A stretch of 64,000 nt of DNA. Origin: Ulota crispa. Taxonomy: Eukaryota; Streptophyta; Bryopsida; Orthotrichales; Orthotrichaceae. Shown piece by piece: positions 47,421 through 57,967 of the stretch. The position numbers were made by a program, and so were the translations under genes. The notes beneath the pieces are model-generated. The model saw only the letters and a program-made list of their open reading frames with translations, was not told the DNA's origin and did no database searches. Position 1 is the first letter of the stretch; every line of letters begins with the position of its first letter. The stretch is from contig OY987245.1 in assembly GCA_963920765.1 (NCBI GenBank), forward strand, positions 3,612,727 through 3,676,726. Direction: 5' to 3'.

Positions 47421-48085
47421 CCCCTAAAGGCCCAATTGCCCCCTTGGGGGACAAATGGATTTTGGGCATGTACTTACAACTAACCTACTTTGCGTGATTT
47501 TTTAAAACTTTATTGAAAGTGGAGAATCAAAAAACCTATGTGGGCATTAGTTTTTCTTCATTTTGACATTAAACAAAGAAATTATTAAGAAATTGCTAAA
47601 ACTATGAGAGAAGGGGCAGTTTGGACAAGGCCTCTCCTTTGTAAGTGGGTGTTGACTCCAAAGAGGGTCAACCCTTATGGGCAGAAGGTGTGAACACTTG
47701 AGCAAAGGGGAGTGGAGTGGAAGTGGCCCTTCTTAGGAAACTCCCAACTCTCCACTCCTTCCACCCCTTGTTTAATTTGGTACTTTAACATTTTGAGCCG
47801 TTTGTGTATTTGTTTTTTAAAATGTTTTTTTTTGAATTGTAGTGGGCTAAGGTTCCTTGATTTTTACTATTTGGATAAGAGTAATTCAAATTTTTGAATT
47901 TTACATAAAGCATCCACTTTTTGCCTAGTGAGTCTACAATATTCATGACCTTTTGACATTTAAATACTTTTTGAAGTATGTTGTACACCTCTAATTCATT
48001 TGAAAATTCTCCCACACATACATAACTTGATCATCTACATGGAGTAATTAAACCTCAACTTTGTGTAGAGCAATTTCTTTGCTAT
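47421..48085 (+). mobile_element. TTAA-flanked piggyBac-like MITE, family A copy 6, right end lost
   Basis: TTAA at 47417-47420. Left end CCCCTAAAGGCCCAATTGCC, then GGGGGACAAATGGATTTTGG. It aligns with 11141-12201 through GTGTTGACTCCAAAGA and GAGTGGAAGTGGCCCTTCTT up to CAACTTTGTGTAGAGCAATT. Similarity stops near 48085, about 230 bp before the expected right end. It is the best-kept example of the left end. Confidence 0.8.
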
Positions 48086-49032
48086 CAAAATAAAACAAAA
48101 GATTAGTGTGACTTATTCTTATAATGAAATGCAACAGTCAATGTTAGAACATAAAGGTATCTTACTAGTATTATAAAACTTAATATGTTTTAACACAAAA
48201 AAGTGAAAGTACCTCTATCTATTTGTGTTTGACTTCAGTGCATGTTTTATAGAAATGGGAACCTATTGTAAAGGGTAGTTTACTATCTCCTGAAAAAGGC
48301 CAACCACTCGACTGGGAGAACTTGAAGAAAAAAAAACCAACCAAAGGCCAATCAAAAAATCCCATCCTGCCAAATAGACCCCCTGCAGTTGGTAGACAAA
48401 AATAAATGAAGAAAATCGCCCTGCTAGTGCAGATTTCAAATAAGTTATCCCTTATTGTCTGCAAGGCGAATTGATATCACACAAATACAAGTAAGCTTTT
48501 GGGACAAGTTGGGATCTTCTCACAATCACCAGTCTCAAATTACTAAACCAATGAAATAATGTGACCAATGAAATAATGCCACTTATACCCCCTTTCAGTT
48601 TTAGCTGAATGTGTACCCCAATTAATTTTCCATGTGCACATGATTCTAATTGATTTTTGCTTTTGCGCGTGCCCTTACTATGCACTCAAAGACACAGTAA
48701 CATATACTCCCTCTACAACATGGTCATATAATTTGACCACACAAATCAATTGTACCTCACTCCTGTCAAATATGGTTAAGAAAATTAAGAAACGTAGTAA
48801 AAAAAAAAACATTTGTAGTGGCATTTTTTTGCAATTATTTGAAAATTAAAAATGAGATTATGACATTGATCCAAATCTATTTATTTTGGGATAAATCTAT
48901 GAAAATCACATAATTAGTTCAATAGACAACATCTTATTGCTGTGACGTTAAACATCATGGTCTCTTGGAATTTTATCAAATCAAAGAAACACGTGGAAGC
49001 TATGTTTATTGATGTAATCGCATGTCAAAGAA
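48086..49032. other. Intergenic stretch, nothing identified
   Basis: No gene supported. TACTCCCTCTACAACATGG at 48705 looks like a lone Stowaway-type end without a partner. Confidence 0.4.
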
Positions 49033-49036
49033 TTAA

Positions 49037-49810
49037 CCCCTGAGCGCCCCAAAGTCCCATATATGGCCTCCCTCAATTTTAAAGCCTTGTTTTGAGGGAC
49101 TGGATTTAACTTTTTGATCTTGCTATAAACTACAATTATGAAAGTATTTAAGTTGTCCATGCTAATGGAGTAATGGCAGTTGAAGTCAATTGTTGTACAA
49201 GTGTTACAAGAGACTTGATTGGGTGAAACACCATATTGGGAGTGGTGGCAAGCATACAGGGCGTGGGGCAAGCAACTTTTTAGAGGTTGCAACCGGTCAA
49301 TACCCCTTGCAAGCTTCCTTGTGTAAGCTTTGTGGTAGCCAGAAAGTTGTTGGCAAGGGTTCAAGCATGTCCTAGACCCTTATTATGGCAACTGTCACCA
49401 ACTGTGCCAGTCATTGTTTTCTGTGCAATAGCAATTTGAAGCTCTAAAACTTGACATAAAAAGAAGTGCAATCTTTAATAATTTACAAGTGCGTGCATTC
49501 ACATCTAATCTTGTTACTCACAAAATTTGAGATGGATTTGGGACTTACATAATTTTGTAAAAATCATCAAATAGCAAATACCTACCAAAAAATGAGATTT
49601 TGTTGTCACATGTTGTTTGATCAAATGTTATAATCTCCCATATTTTGGAGTGAATTGTTCCCAAAATTTTCAAGCCATTTTCTAAGTAGGTGTTCCACTA
49701 CTTTCAATGGTCACTTTTTGTGGATCACCTGATTGACCGAGGTATGATGCATCAAAGTTGTCGGTCTCCAAAAACCCTGATTTTGATGGAAATGGCCTTG
49801 CGCTTAGGGC
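49037..49810. mobile_element. TTAA-flanked piggyBac-like element with CCCCTGAGCGC ends
   Basis: TTAA at 49033-49036 and 49811-49814. Left end CCCCTGAGCGCCCCAAAG, right end inverted GCCCTAAGCGCAAGGCC. The interior is not related to families A to D. The 127-codon reverse frame at 48981-49364 crosses the left end and is not protein-like. Confidence 0.7.
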
Positions 49811-50067
49811 TTAAGAATGAAGAATGCTACGGCTTTCACTATATAAGATTTCAAGAATGTTTTTCCATTCCAATTCAATTGCATGGCCCTTGGTCCAAGT
49901 AAAGAATCCAACTTGAACAAGAAATTCTTTATAATCAACCAAGACTTGAAAATTTACTTAAATCACTTGACTCGGTTTCAATATAATCTATTATTGTGGT
50001 ATTCTATCAACCATGTATGAATTACAGACTTGAAGTAATATGCATATAACAAATCTCACAAGGAGAG

Positions 50068-50283
50068 GTAAGGTAAGAGGTTCTAATTGCAATCAGGCTC
50101 TAATTGCGGTAAGCTCTAGGAACGTTTAACATTTTACAAGAAAGATCTATGACTGTCATTGATGAGTTGGGTAGGCTTAGCATATTGCTAAGCCTACCTA
50201 ACGCATTAATAACAGTCATAGATTTTTCTTGTAAAATGTTAAACGTTCCTAGAGCTTACCGCAATTAGAACCTCTTACCTTAT
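50068..50283. mobile_element. Near-perfect long hairpin, arms of about 105 bp
   Basis: The left arm (AAGGTAAGAGGTTCTAATTG, GGTAAGCTCTAGGAACGTTT, AACATTTTACAAGAAAGATC) is mirrored with very few mismatches by the right arm up to CAATTAGAACCTCTTACCTT. The centre is GGCTTAGCA/TATTGCTAAGCC. The left arm alone has a 17-bp local duplication around CTCTAATTGC. Such an RNA would be a nearly perfect stem, suited to Dicer-like processing. It may be a young MITE; target duplication not found. Confidence 0.85.
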
Positions 50284-50607
50284 CCTAGTCTTGGAAAGAA
50301 TAAGAATTTCTCCACAAACATAGAACAATGAAATTAGAGAAAGACACAGTTCAATTGTTTTCACCCTCCAATCTCAGTGGGGGCTAATTTGCCCCTTTTC
50401 GAGTTAACAATAGTCCCAACCATGTGAGTGTACTTTATGAAATCATCAAGAGCTGGTTAGGGTGCCCCTAAGAACTTTCTCAAAGTATTAAGCCAATAAC
50501 AAAATTGGATATCAAATATTTGTATGGAAGTACCCAATAATTGTTTTTACACTATCCTATATTTTTTTAAAGAACAACAATATTAAAGCTTAGAGTATTT
50601 GATTTAA

Positions 50608-52356
50608 TGTATAGTATCCTCCAATTAATGTTGTGGCCTCCTTTTACCATTATGCATGTTACAGAACAAAATTGACATTAATTGGAATTTTAGTATCTTG
50701 CATAATTGCTGTTTCATTTTTATTGGCAATCCCAATCAAATAGATCAAAATCCAATCCTAAAAATCCAAAATCCAATTGTAGTGAATTATTTTGTACAAT
50801 AATCATGGTTCTACAAGAGAGCTGATTGAAAAACATTAGTGATGAATTTTTGAGATTTGATTGCACGGATATGTAAGAAACATTGATAAGCACTTCTTTC
50901 CTTTCAACAAGTATTTCCAAAAAAGATTATAAATTTCTTTTATAATTTTTTTAATGTGGAGATGAACATGTCCAATTTTATAAAATAAATATTTCTTTAC
51001 AGTAATGAGATTTTTCTATTTGACTCACACATTGTGATCAACTTTGTACTTTTGAGCATGATGATATGTTTTCTTTGCCAAAATCTAGTTAAAATATAGA
51101 TCAATCCAATTTACAAAAGTTGGTCATATTGCACCTCACATTAAACTCTCCACAGGTCATATTATTATTACTTAAACCCTAAAATTCTTTCATGTTTACA
51201 TGCTCAAGTGGCTCAAAATTGACCTCTCTCAATAAAATGATTAGTGGATCAAAATTTGAAAACTTTTTCAATAACTTAACCCAAAGATATATTTTGTCAC
51301 TTACTTATGTCATCCTTTCAAAATTTTAGACTTTGCAAGAGCGTACTTCATTAGGTCATAACACTCAAAGTTGGGTTTACACTTTTTTTGAAGCTTGTTA
51401 AAGGTGTCAATTTCTTTTTTGGTCACCCAAAATGATATCTTCCACTTCATGAATTTCTTGTGCAACTAGAATATCTTGTACAAAATGAAGTTGACTATAT
51501 GCCTCACAAATTTTGTGATCACACAATGCTTATAACATGGTGGAAAAAATTTGGAAGCTAGAGCTACTTTGTTGAAATTGTCAATACACTAAGAAATTCT
51601 CAAAGAAGAGATTCTTATAGTAATAAATCTCAATTACAAAATTGGTATGGTGTAAACCTAAAACATCATGTGGATTACTTGCTAAAGTAAAATAAATCTA
51701 AAAATATAAAGTAAAATAAAAGTTATTACATAGTCAAGGAGAGTTGTTTGCAAATTTTGCCCATTGATTGAGTCATTGCAAAATGATCTTGGGCAACGCC
51801 CTTCTTTAATCCCTTTGATTCTGATTTTTTTTTAAGGTGCCCATGTTGACACATTAATCACAAATATGGTACAATATCTCACTCAAAAATCATTTAATTC
51901 CAATTTTTTTGGGAGGAATGCTAGCTTTCCAATATGGGCCTATACACCCTTATTTTCATAATCTTACCTCAAATATTTACCCGGGAAATGCCTGCCCAAA
52001 TTTTCAAAAAGCCCAAAGTAGGCTTCTTGGTCCTTCAGGGGTTATGAGATTTTTTCTGACTTGGAAGATGTATGTATGGATGTTTCCTAAATATCCATAC
52101 AAAAAAATCTCAAAAACTCATCATCAATGTTTTTCAGTAAAATTTCTTGCAAAACCATGGCTATTATACAAAACAATTCACCAAAAATTGGATTTTGAAT
52201 TTTTACAGTTGGATTTTGATTGATTTGATTGGGATTGCCAATAAAATTAAATAGCAATTATGCGAGATACTAAAATTCCAATTAATGCCAATTTTGTTCT
52301 ATAAAATGCATAAAGGTAAAAGGAGGCAACAACCTTTATAGGAGAGTACTATACAA
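50608..52356. mobile_element. Large foldback element (family H), related to the one at 19000
   Basis: Ends TGTATAGTATCCTCC and, in inverse, TGTATAGTACTCTCC. Arms of about 290 bp pair through GTTGTGGCCTCCTTTTACC (left), ATTAATTGGAATTTTAGTAT, TGGCAATCCCAATCAAA, TCCAAAATCCAATTG and GATTGAAAAACATTAGTGAT. The central 1.1 kb is A/T-rich and not coding. A CTTCAGGGGTTAT sequence at 52034 inside looks like a piggyBac-type right end without a certain partner. Confidence 0.75.
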
Positions 52357-52379
52357 TCGGGGCACAAAAATATTGGGAA

Positions 52380-53397
52380 TGCTCTATTATGCCATTTAAA
52401 GAATTTTGCATAACATATAATAGAATTAAAATTTTATTGTTTTGCACCATTGGTGTTTACTTCTTGTGTAATCCCCATCAAGCATACCAAATTTTACCTC
52501 TTAACTCCCAAATGCCCAAGGCCTTTCTGAATTTCTTGGCATTTTCCTAAAATTGCACAGTCAATCAACATTTTTATAAATTTCATCAATTATTTTTCAA
52601 TTGTAACCATACAAATTTAATCTAAACATGTTAGAGATTACATGGAAAAATAAAACACAACAATATCATTTATAGTTTGAAAGATTATAACGTTTGAACT
52701 TGAGGGTGTTAAAATTGCAAAAGTGACTTGAAGATTTCTAATCCTCATTTTAGATGCCAAATCTAAAAAGTTGGTTACCAAAAAAATAGGAGGGTTAAGG
52801 TCATTACATGTCTAACTTTAATCAATTTATGGCTTTCAAAATCTACTCCTATATATTTTTAATATGGATTTCTAATGTGAACTTTTCTCCAAGCTCTAGT
52901 GTATTTGAGGCTCATTTTCAAGATCTTCCAACATTAGAAAACCCAAGATTGTAGTGGACACCCTTGTACTAAATCTTGAGTAGAAAAATCATCAACATTC
53001 ATGGTCAAAACTAGATTTTAGGTGTTGAAAATAAACTTCAAAACAAACTTTTATTGAAAAAAAAAATCTATAAATAATGATTTGATAAGGTTTTATTCAT
53101 CTTCAAAGTTTTGTAAACACCCAAATTGGGTGCCTTGGGCATTTAGGGTTAAGAATCAAACTTTACATTTGGTGAATAATTTTATATAAAATTCACAATT
53201 TTACATGATAATTAATTAAAAAATACAGGTGATGAATTTTTGAGATTGGATTGCATGGGTATGTAAGAAGCATCCATACACACATCTTAAGTTTCATGAT
53301 TCCTTCTATAGAGATTTTAATTTTAGAACAATTATGACCAAATTTTGTGAAATGGTTAATTTGGTGGGTAATTAAAATATCCTATTTTACTTGCCCA
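52380..53397. repeat. Diverged foldback-family sequence hosting a TTAA element
   Basis: ATCAAGCATACCAAATTTTA (52475) and, after the inserted TTAA element, GAATCAAACTTT...ACATGATAATTAATTAAAAA...GGTGATGAATTTTTGAGATT follow the order of the left arm of the foldback at 19000-19865. Only one arm is recognisable. It was interrupted by the element at 52505-53148. Confidence 0.5.
52505..53148. mobile_element. TTAA-flanked piggyBac-like MITE, family C copy 2 (uninterrupted)
   Basis: TTAA at 52501-52504 and 53149-53152. Left end CTCCCAAATGCCCAAGGC, right end inverted CCCTAAATGCCCAAGGCACC. It aligns over its length with 9155-10713 minus that copy's nested insert and provides the empty site TTCTAATGTGA. 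Confidence 0.85.
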
Positions 53398-53401
53398 CTA
53401 A

Positions 53402-54284
53402 CCCCTAAATGCCCAAGGGTGTTTTTCTTGTTTTTAGAAGGCAGTTTTGAAGTTTTGGATTGTCCTTGTAAGATCATTCTCAAACATCAAAACAAGATGG
53501 TAACCCTTGAATCTTGAACTTCATGGCTTCTAGATGGCGCTACCTAAAAATAATCCAATATGGCCAAGATGGTTTTAAGATATTTGTGATTGAATGATGA
53601 TGAGTATAGATTTTTTTGCTTTTTTGGAGCTGCCCAAAACTTCTAATGCAAATTGGCAACTTATGGATACAAAATTGGGAAACAACTACATAGGGTGCTT
53701 TAGTGTTTATTTTTGTTACTTCAAAACTAATGGCCTCCATTCCAAATCCATGACCACAATTTCACAAACAAGTTTGCAATGCAATTATCAAAGCGCAATT
53801 GCCTAGTACAAAGAAATTTTAGCTTCAATTATTGACTAAAAATCATTATGAATGAAAGAAAATTCAATAGTGAATGAATTCTAATTTTTATAACAAAGAC
53901 ATTCCAAGTGAAACTAATCTAGAAGCACTTTTAGATTTTGTTAAATGTCAAAATTTTAGTAAAAAGGCCCTTACTACCCAAGGGGGTGCCCAAGGGAAAT
54001 CTTCACCTTTCCCTCAATTTGATGCTTGTTTTTTCAATGTGACAACTTGTCATATGACCAAGTTCATGACACTATTCATGACACAAAATGTGTGCTTGCA
54101 GTTGACCTTCCACCAAAAAAAATTGGAATAAGATATGGAAGAAGTTAAATTTGAACAGTGAAACTATGTTCAAAGCGCAACTTTTCCAAACAAAAAAACC
54201 TAAAAAAAAGGTGCTTTTAAGAGGGTTTCAAAGTTCCTTAAAGTTTTTTGGATACCAAAATCTAGTGCCTTGGGCATTTAGGGG
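53402..54284. mobile_element. TTAA-flanked piggyBac-like MITE, family D
   Basis: CTAA at 53398-53401 and TTAA at 54285-54288. The first 17 bases of both ends are identical: CCCCTAAATGCCCAAGG. Its right flank TTAACTTGCCCCCATGAGAT matches the inside of Stowaway copy 1, where the same TTAA is unoccupied (8511-8514). The left flank does not match that element, so the left side was lost or rearranged. Open frames inside are not recognisable. Confidence 0.85.
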
Positions 54285-54288
54285 TTAA

Positions 54289-54412
54289 CTTGCCCCCATG
54301 AGATCATTGAACATGACAAATACTTTCTCAACATTCAAAATCAGCAAAATGGAGCTTTTTAGTGGTAAAACAAATGTGTCTGATTTGGACGTTTTTAGAG
54401 GGACAGAGGGAG
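54289..54412. mobile_element. Stowaway-like MITE fragment (right part)
   Basis: ATGAGATCATTGAACATGAC through TTTGGACGTTTTTAGAGGG to ACAGAGGGAG, then TA, matches 8515-8637. Only the part to the right of the TTAA insertion remains. Confidence 0.75.
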
Positions 54413-54425
54413 TATGATTTAAGCT

Positions 54426-54666
54426 TAACACTTGGCTTTTCAGTGGCAAATTTGGTTTTTCAATGGCAAACTTGCTTTCTTCAATAGCAAACTTGGTTTT
54501 TAACGGGAAACTTGGTTTTTTTCAGTAGCAAACTTGGTTTTTAATGGGAAACTTGGTTTTTTTCAGTAGCAAACTTGGTTTCTTTAATGGTAAACTTAGT
54601 TGATTCAACGGTGGGCTTCGTTTATTTAATGGTAAACTTGGTTTTTTTCAATGGTAAACTTGGTTT
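54426..54666. repeat. Degenerate minisatellite, about 20-bp unit, 11-12 copies
   Basis: Units follow TTCAATGGCAAACTTGGTTT, with variants such as AACGGGAAACTTGGTTT and AATGGTAAACTTGGTTTT. A pair of longer units near 54500-54570 is repeated almost exactly (TTTTTCAGTAGCAAACTTGG), suggesting recent slippage. Confidence 0.85.
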
Positions 54667-54711
54667 ACAATATGTAAAATTTGAGTTCATTCCTTCAGAT
54701 CCTCAGATCTC

Positions 54712-54828
54712 AGTAACAAAGCGAAGAATGGGCTGACATTCCAAGCAACTGGCACTTATTATTGTAACTTGAATGAAAAGAAACCCCTTGGCAATGAACA
54801 TTTATTTGCTGTAAGGGGGACAGATTGA
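54712..54828 (+). CDS. Possible terminal exon, protein unrecognised
   Basis: After acceptor-like CATTCCTTCAG and CAGATCCTCAG, one frame reads SNKAKNGLTFQATGTYYCNL, then NEKKPLGNEHLFAVRGTD, and stops at TGA 54826-54828. The makeup looks like protein and the surrounding 54670-55075 is unique-looking. No upstream exon in compatible phase could be identified, and the frame is only 38 codons. Confidence 0.18.
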   Translation, partial: SNKAKNGLTFQATGTYYCNLNEKKPLGNEHLFAVRGTD

Positions 54829-55384
54829 TCATAGGATAGCACATGATTTCCCTTTTGTTTTCTTTTATTCTTCTCCTTGTCTTGTGTTCTTTACAATTGG
54901 AAAGTTCTAGAAATTCTCATGCTTTGGGGATGTCTGCAGAAATGATGACATGCGCATTGCCCAGAATTTCATTCATGTTTTGAAACAATGAAATGACTCG
55001 GAAGGGACTGGCTGAAGAGCCATATATTTATTTTCCTTTTTTATTAATCGGTCGGTGCAGGGCTGGAAGTTTCCTTCGGTTAGAGCATCTCCAACCTTAC
55101 CAGGGTTTTTTTATAATATGGTCAGGGTAGAGCGACCCGCACCCCAGAAAGCACGCAGGTAAGAAAAAACCCAGCTAAAATTGCAATAAACAAATGCTGT
55201 GTGCAAGTTCATCCAATATATGATTAATATAAGCTATTTTCACCCAAAATTTGGTGAATTAGGTGTTTTTTCAATGAGAGAATTGGCAATTTCATCCCTT
55301 TCTTCACCCACATTTCTTAGTGTACTGGTAGTCAAAAGCATTTTGAGGTAAGAATTAAGCAAAAATTTGCTAGAAAAAAACCAT
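54829..55384. other. Unique-looking stretch with a lone GAGCATCTCCAACC motif
   Basis: No gene called. TTAGAGCATCTCCAACC at 55080 resembles a family F or related MITE end, but the adjacent 300 bp do not match family F. It may be a truncated element or the extended left part of copy 3. Confidence 0.4.
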
Positions 55385-55584
55385 GAATGCCTTACTTGCC
55401 AAGTTTGACTTGTTAAGAGATTACATCTATTTTTGAAGAGCCCTCAAAATTCTTGTTTCCCACCTTGCTCTTCACAAGTGCCCCATAAAAAATCATTTGA
55501 CCATTCATCAAGAAAAATACAAGATAAAATGCACTAGCCCAAGATGAATAGTGTTTTTGAAAGGCCATTGCTTTGACACTTTAA

Positions 55585-56830
55585 CCCCTAAAGGACCATT
55601 GTCCCTACGTGGGACAAATGAAATCTTAGGCAAGTACCTACGGCTGCAATTTTTATCTATATTTTTTGAATTTTTTTTCAAAGATAGAAAAACACATTAG
55701 CTTTTGGGGATCATAATTTTTATTCCAATCAATGCCATTGAGAAAAAGTTATGCCCAAATAAGCACAAATATGGGGAGTCTAGGCAGCAAAATTTCTTAT
55801 ACAAAAACTTGAATTTTGTTTTAATTTTTTTTCTTGTAGGTTATATCTTTTTCTAAATTTGAAGTTTTGATTCATTCCATTTGGACTAAGGTGGGAAGCT
55901 CATAAATGGAGCATTTAAGGGCTCAAATTGAGTTTTGGGTAGGTGAAACTTCTTGGAATATTTTTCAGTAAAATTTCCTTGAAAGGCAAGAGGAAATGGC
56001 ATCTTACCAAAGATGTTCATCTTTTTTGGAGCTTTGTGGACTTAATTATGAAATTTTGAAGTGGAAAGGCCATAGAGCTAGAGCACCTCCTCAAATGTAC
56101 ATGACCTATATATTGTTGAAGGATTATGAAAAAGAACATGTACAAAATTAATACATTTGAGGAGGTGCTCCATTTTAGAGCCTACTCCAAATTAGAGCCT
56201 CCTACCTTAGTTACAAGAAAGTTATGGACAATCTTGTGTTTTGGACATCTCAAGCATCTTCTTGAAAAAATAACTTATAAATTTCATTTTTGAAAGTAAG
56301 TCTAACATTTTTGCAAAAAAAGACTGCTAGAAAAGGTGAAGTTTGCTTTCTAGAGCAATCTCACCATTGAGATTATTGTGTTTCAATTCTATTGCAAGGT
56401 CATTAACAATTTAAGTTTGTGTTCAATCTCATAGCTTCTTCTATCTAATTTTTCTTCAAAGAATGAGAGTGAAAATTAAATACTTTTTGTTTTAATTTTT
56501 TTCCCAAGATTCCCAACTCAACTTCCCACCATAAACAATAAGATTCCAAACTTTGTGGTGCAAAAGTTTTAAGTTAAAAAAGTTCATAGTCAATTAATCT
56601 AGTGATGCAAGGTGCAAAAAAACTTGTTTTTACACTTTAAACGCAAATGTCTTGCAATATGTGGGGTCAAAAATTTTGATTTTTTTTTCACACATTCTTT
56701 TACTAGTCTAGTACAAGATTCTATAGTCAAATATGTAAAAGGACCAATTTTCAAACTTTTCTACTCTTTGCCATAAAAAGGGCAATTTTGAGTGTCTTTT
56801 GACAAAATAAAGGCCATGGTTCTTTAGAGA
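55585..56830 (+). mobile_element. TTAA-flanked piggyBac-like MITE, family A2 copy 2, nested in family F
   Basis: TTAA at 55581-55584 and 56831-56834. Left end CCCCTAAAGGACCATTG, right end inverted TCTCTAAAGAACCATGG. It matches 9524-10448 throughout. The length difference from that 925-bp copy is accounted for by the 317-bp MITE at 55890-56206 plus a few target-site bases. Confidence 0.85.
55890..56206. mobile_element. 317-bp MITE (Tourist/Harbinger-like), copy 2, innermost of a three-level nest
   Basis: Starts GGTGGGAAGCTC and ends GAGCCTCCTACC. The uninterrupted family A2 copy reads CCATTTGGACTAATTATGAG where this one reads GGACTAA-element-TTAGTTAC, so a TAA/TTA three-base target is likely, though the two sides are not identical. 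Same length as and homologous to 24001-24317 in reverse orientation. Confidence 0.8.
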
Positions 56831-56920
56831 TTAAGATAAAATGCCATGAGAATATTTTGAGGGGTTTGAAGCACTTATCATCCAAACCATGCAAAGGGCA
56901 ATGTTTGGGTGCTCTTGAAG

Positions 56921-57293
56921 AGTCCTTAGTCAAGGCACACATAAGTGCTCCAACAACAACAAACATAGGTCCAAGGTATGTGTGTGATTCATGTAGCAAC
57001 CTCCGTAAGGAATTTGAAGTCCCAATACGCAATTGGATCTAGAATTGCTAAGGACATAAAAGCATGTGGTCAAGAAGGCTCATTGTAGGAGGGATGGAAG
57101 GAGCTATTAAAGAATCAATTGCACTTGCCCAATTAGACTAATATTGACCACATCTCCAAGCTATGCAAATTTCCTCTAAGTGCAAGCTTGGATAGCTCAT
57201 GAGCCAAGGTTGTGAACTTCTTATCTAGCTTTGTGGTCAAATTGGGGACAATTTTCCCTACACTTCAACCATTGTTACTATATTATAGTACAT
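56921..57293. other. Intergenic stretch, nothing identified
   Basis: Unique-looking. Short frames on both strands around 56857-57042 overlap the family F right end and are not recognisable. Confidence 0.4.
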
Positions 57294-57302
57294 TTTCATC
57301 TT

Positions 57303-57701
57303 GGGAATTGATATATGTATCACCCCTTTTTGACTATTCTATCACATCTACTATATATGGTCAATATTTATAATATTAAAGTAGGTGTGAACCAGTGGAA
57401 GAACATCACTAATATGAAAATACAACTTAACATAAAAGTTGCAGCTTTAATTTTGTTAATTAGCTTTGGACTCCACTCATAGTATCAATTAAAAATCTAA
57501 ATTATGCTTAATTTCATTTAGGTTGTTTTGAATTGATACTATGTGTGGGATCATGAGTTAAATAAATAAAGTTGTAACCTTTATTGTAGAATTAGTGATG
57601 TTTTGCATGTGGTTCATATCTACTTTAATATTGTAAATATTGACCATATATAGTAGGTGTGGTAGAATAGTAAAAAAAAGGTGATACATATATGAATTCC
57701 C
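57303..57701. mobile_element. Mutator-like MITE with a perfect 9-bp target duplication
   Basis: Direct repeat TTTCATCTT at 57294-57302 and 57702-57710. Left end GGGAATTGATATATGTATCA, right end inverted GGGAATTCATATATGTATCA. Arms continue for about 90 bp (ACTATTCTA, TACTATATATGGTCAATATT, TAATATTAAAGTAG) and weaker pairing extends further in (AGTATCAATT with AATTGATACT). Nine-base duplications with long inverted ends are the hallmark of MULEs. No coding capacity. Confidence 0.85.
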
Positions 57702-57967
57702 TTTCATCTTGGATGGACTACGGGCATATGTCCTGTGTCCAATTCTACAAGTCCCAATTTGATATCACTTCCCAACATTTTGTGTTTGTTTTTAAACGGC
57801 AAAAATAAATGTCTATGAAAATAGAGTGAAAATATTTTATGCAGTAAAATAATATTAGGAATTGGTTTTCAAGTTGAGTTTTTGTTTTGGTACATACAAC
57901 TCTTAGGCCAAAGTCCCACGTTTTGGTGCCAAATTTGTTTAAAGTGCTACCATACATGCACTTTTAA

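Larger units (their letters stand above)
55385..56920. mobile_element. Family F MITE, copy 3, interrupted by a TTAA element
   Basis: The left part has GTTAAGAGATTACATCT, GAAGAGCCCTCAAAATTCTT, TCATTTGACCATTCATCAAG and GGCCATTGCTTTGACACT. The right part resumes with AAAATGCCATGAGAATATTT, TTATCATCCA and GGGTGCTCTTGAAG. The two halves are separated by the TTAA element at 55585-56830, which itself contains another MITE. The left terminus is approximate. Confidence 0.65.

Noticed and set aside
48705..48724. Lone Stowaway-type end TACTCCCTCTACAACATGG
   Set aside because: No matching inverted end with TA nearby.
51176..52040. Possible further TTAA element inside the 50608-52356 foldback (TTAA-ACCCTAAAATTC ... 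GGTCCTTCAGGGG-TTAT)
   Set aside because: The right end is convincing but several left partners are equally weak, and the flanks do not match; not counted.
55080..55097. TTAGAGCATCTCCAACC as the left end of family F copy 3
   Set aside because: The following 300 bp do not align with family F, so the copy was started at about 55385 instead.
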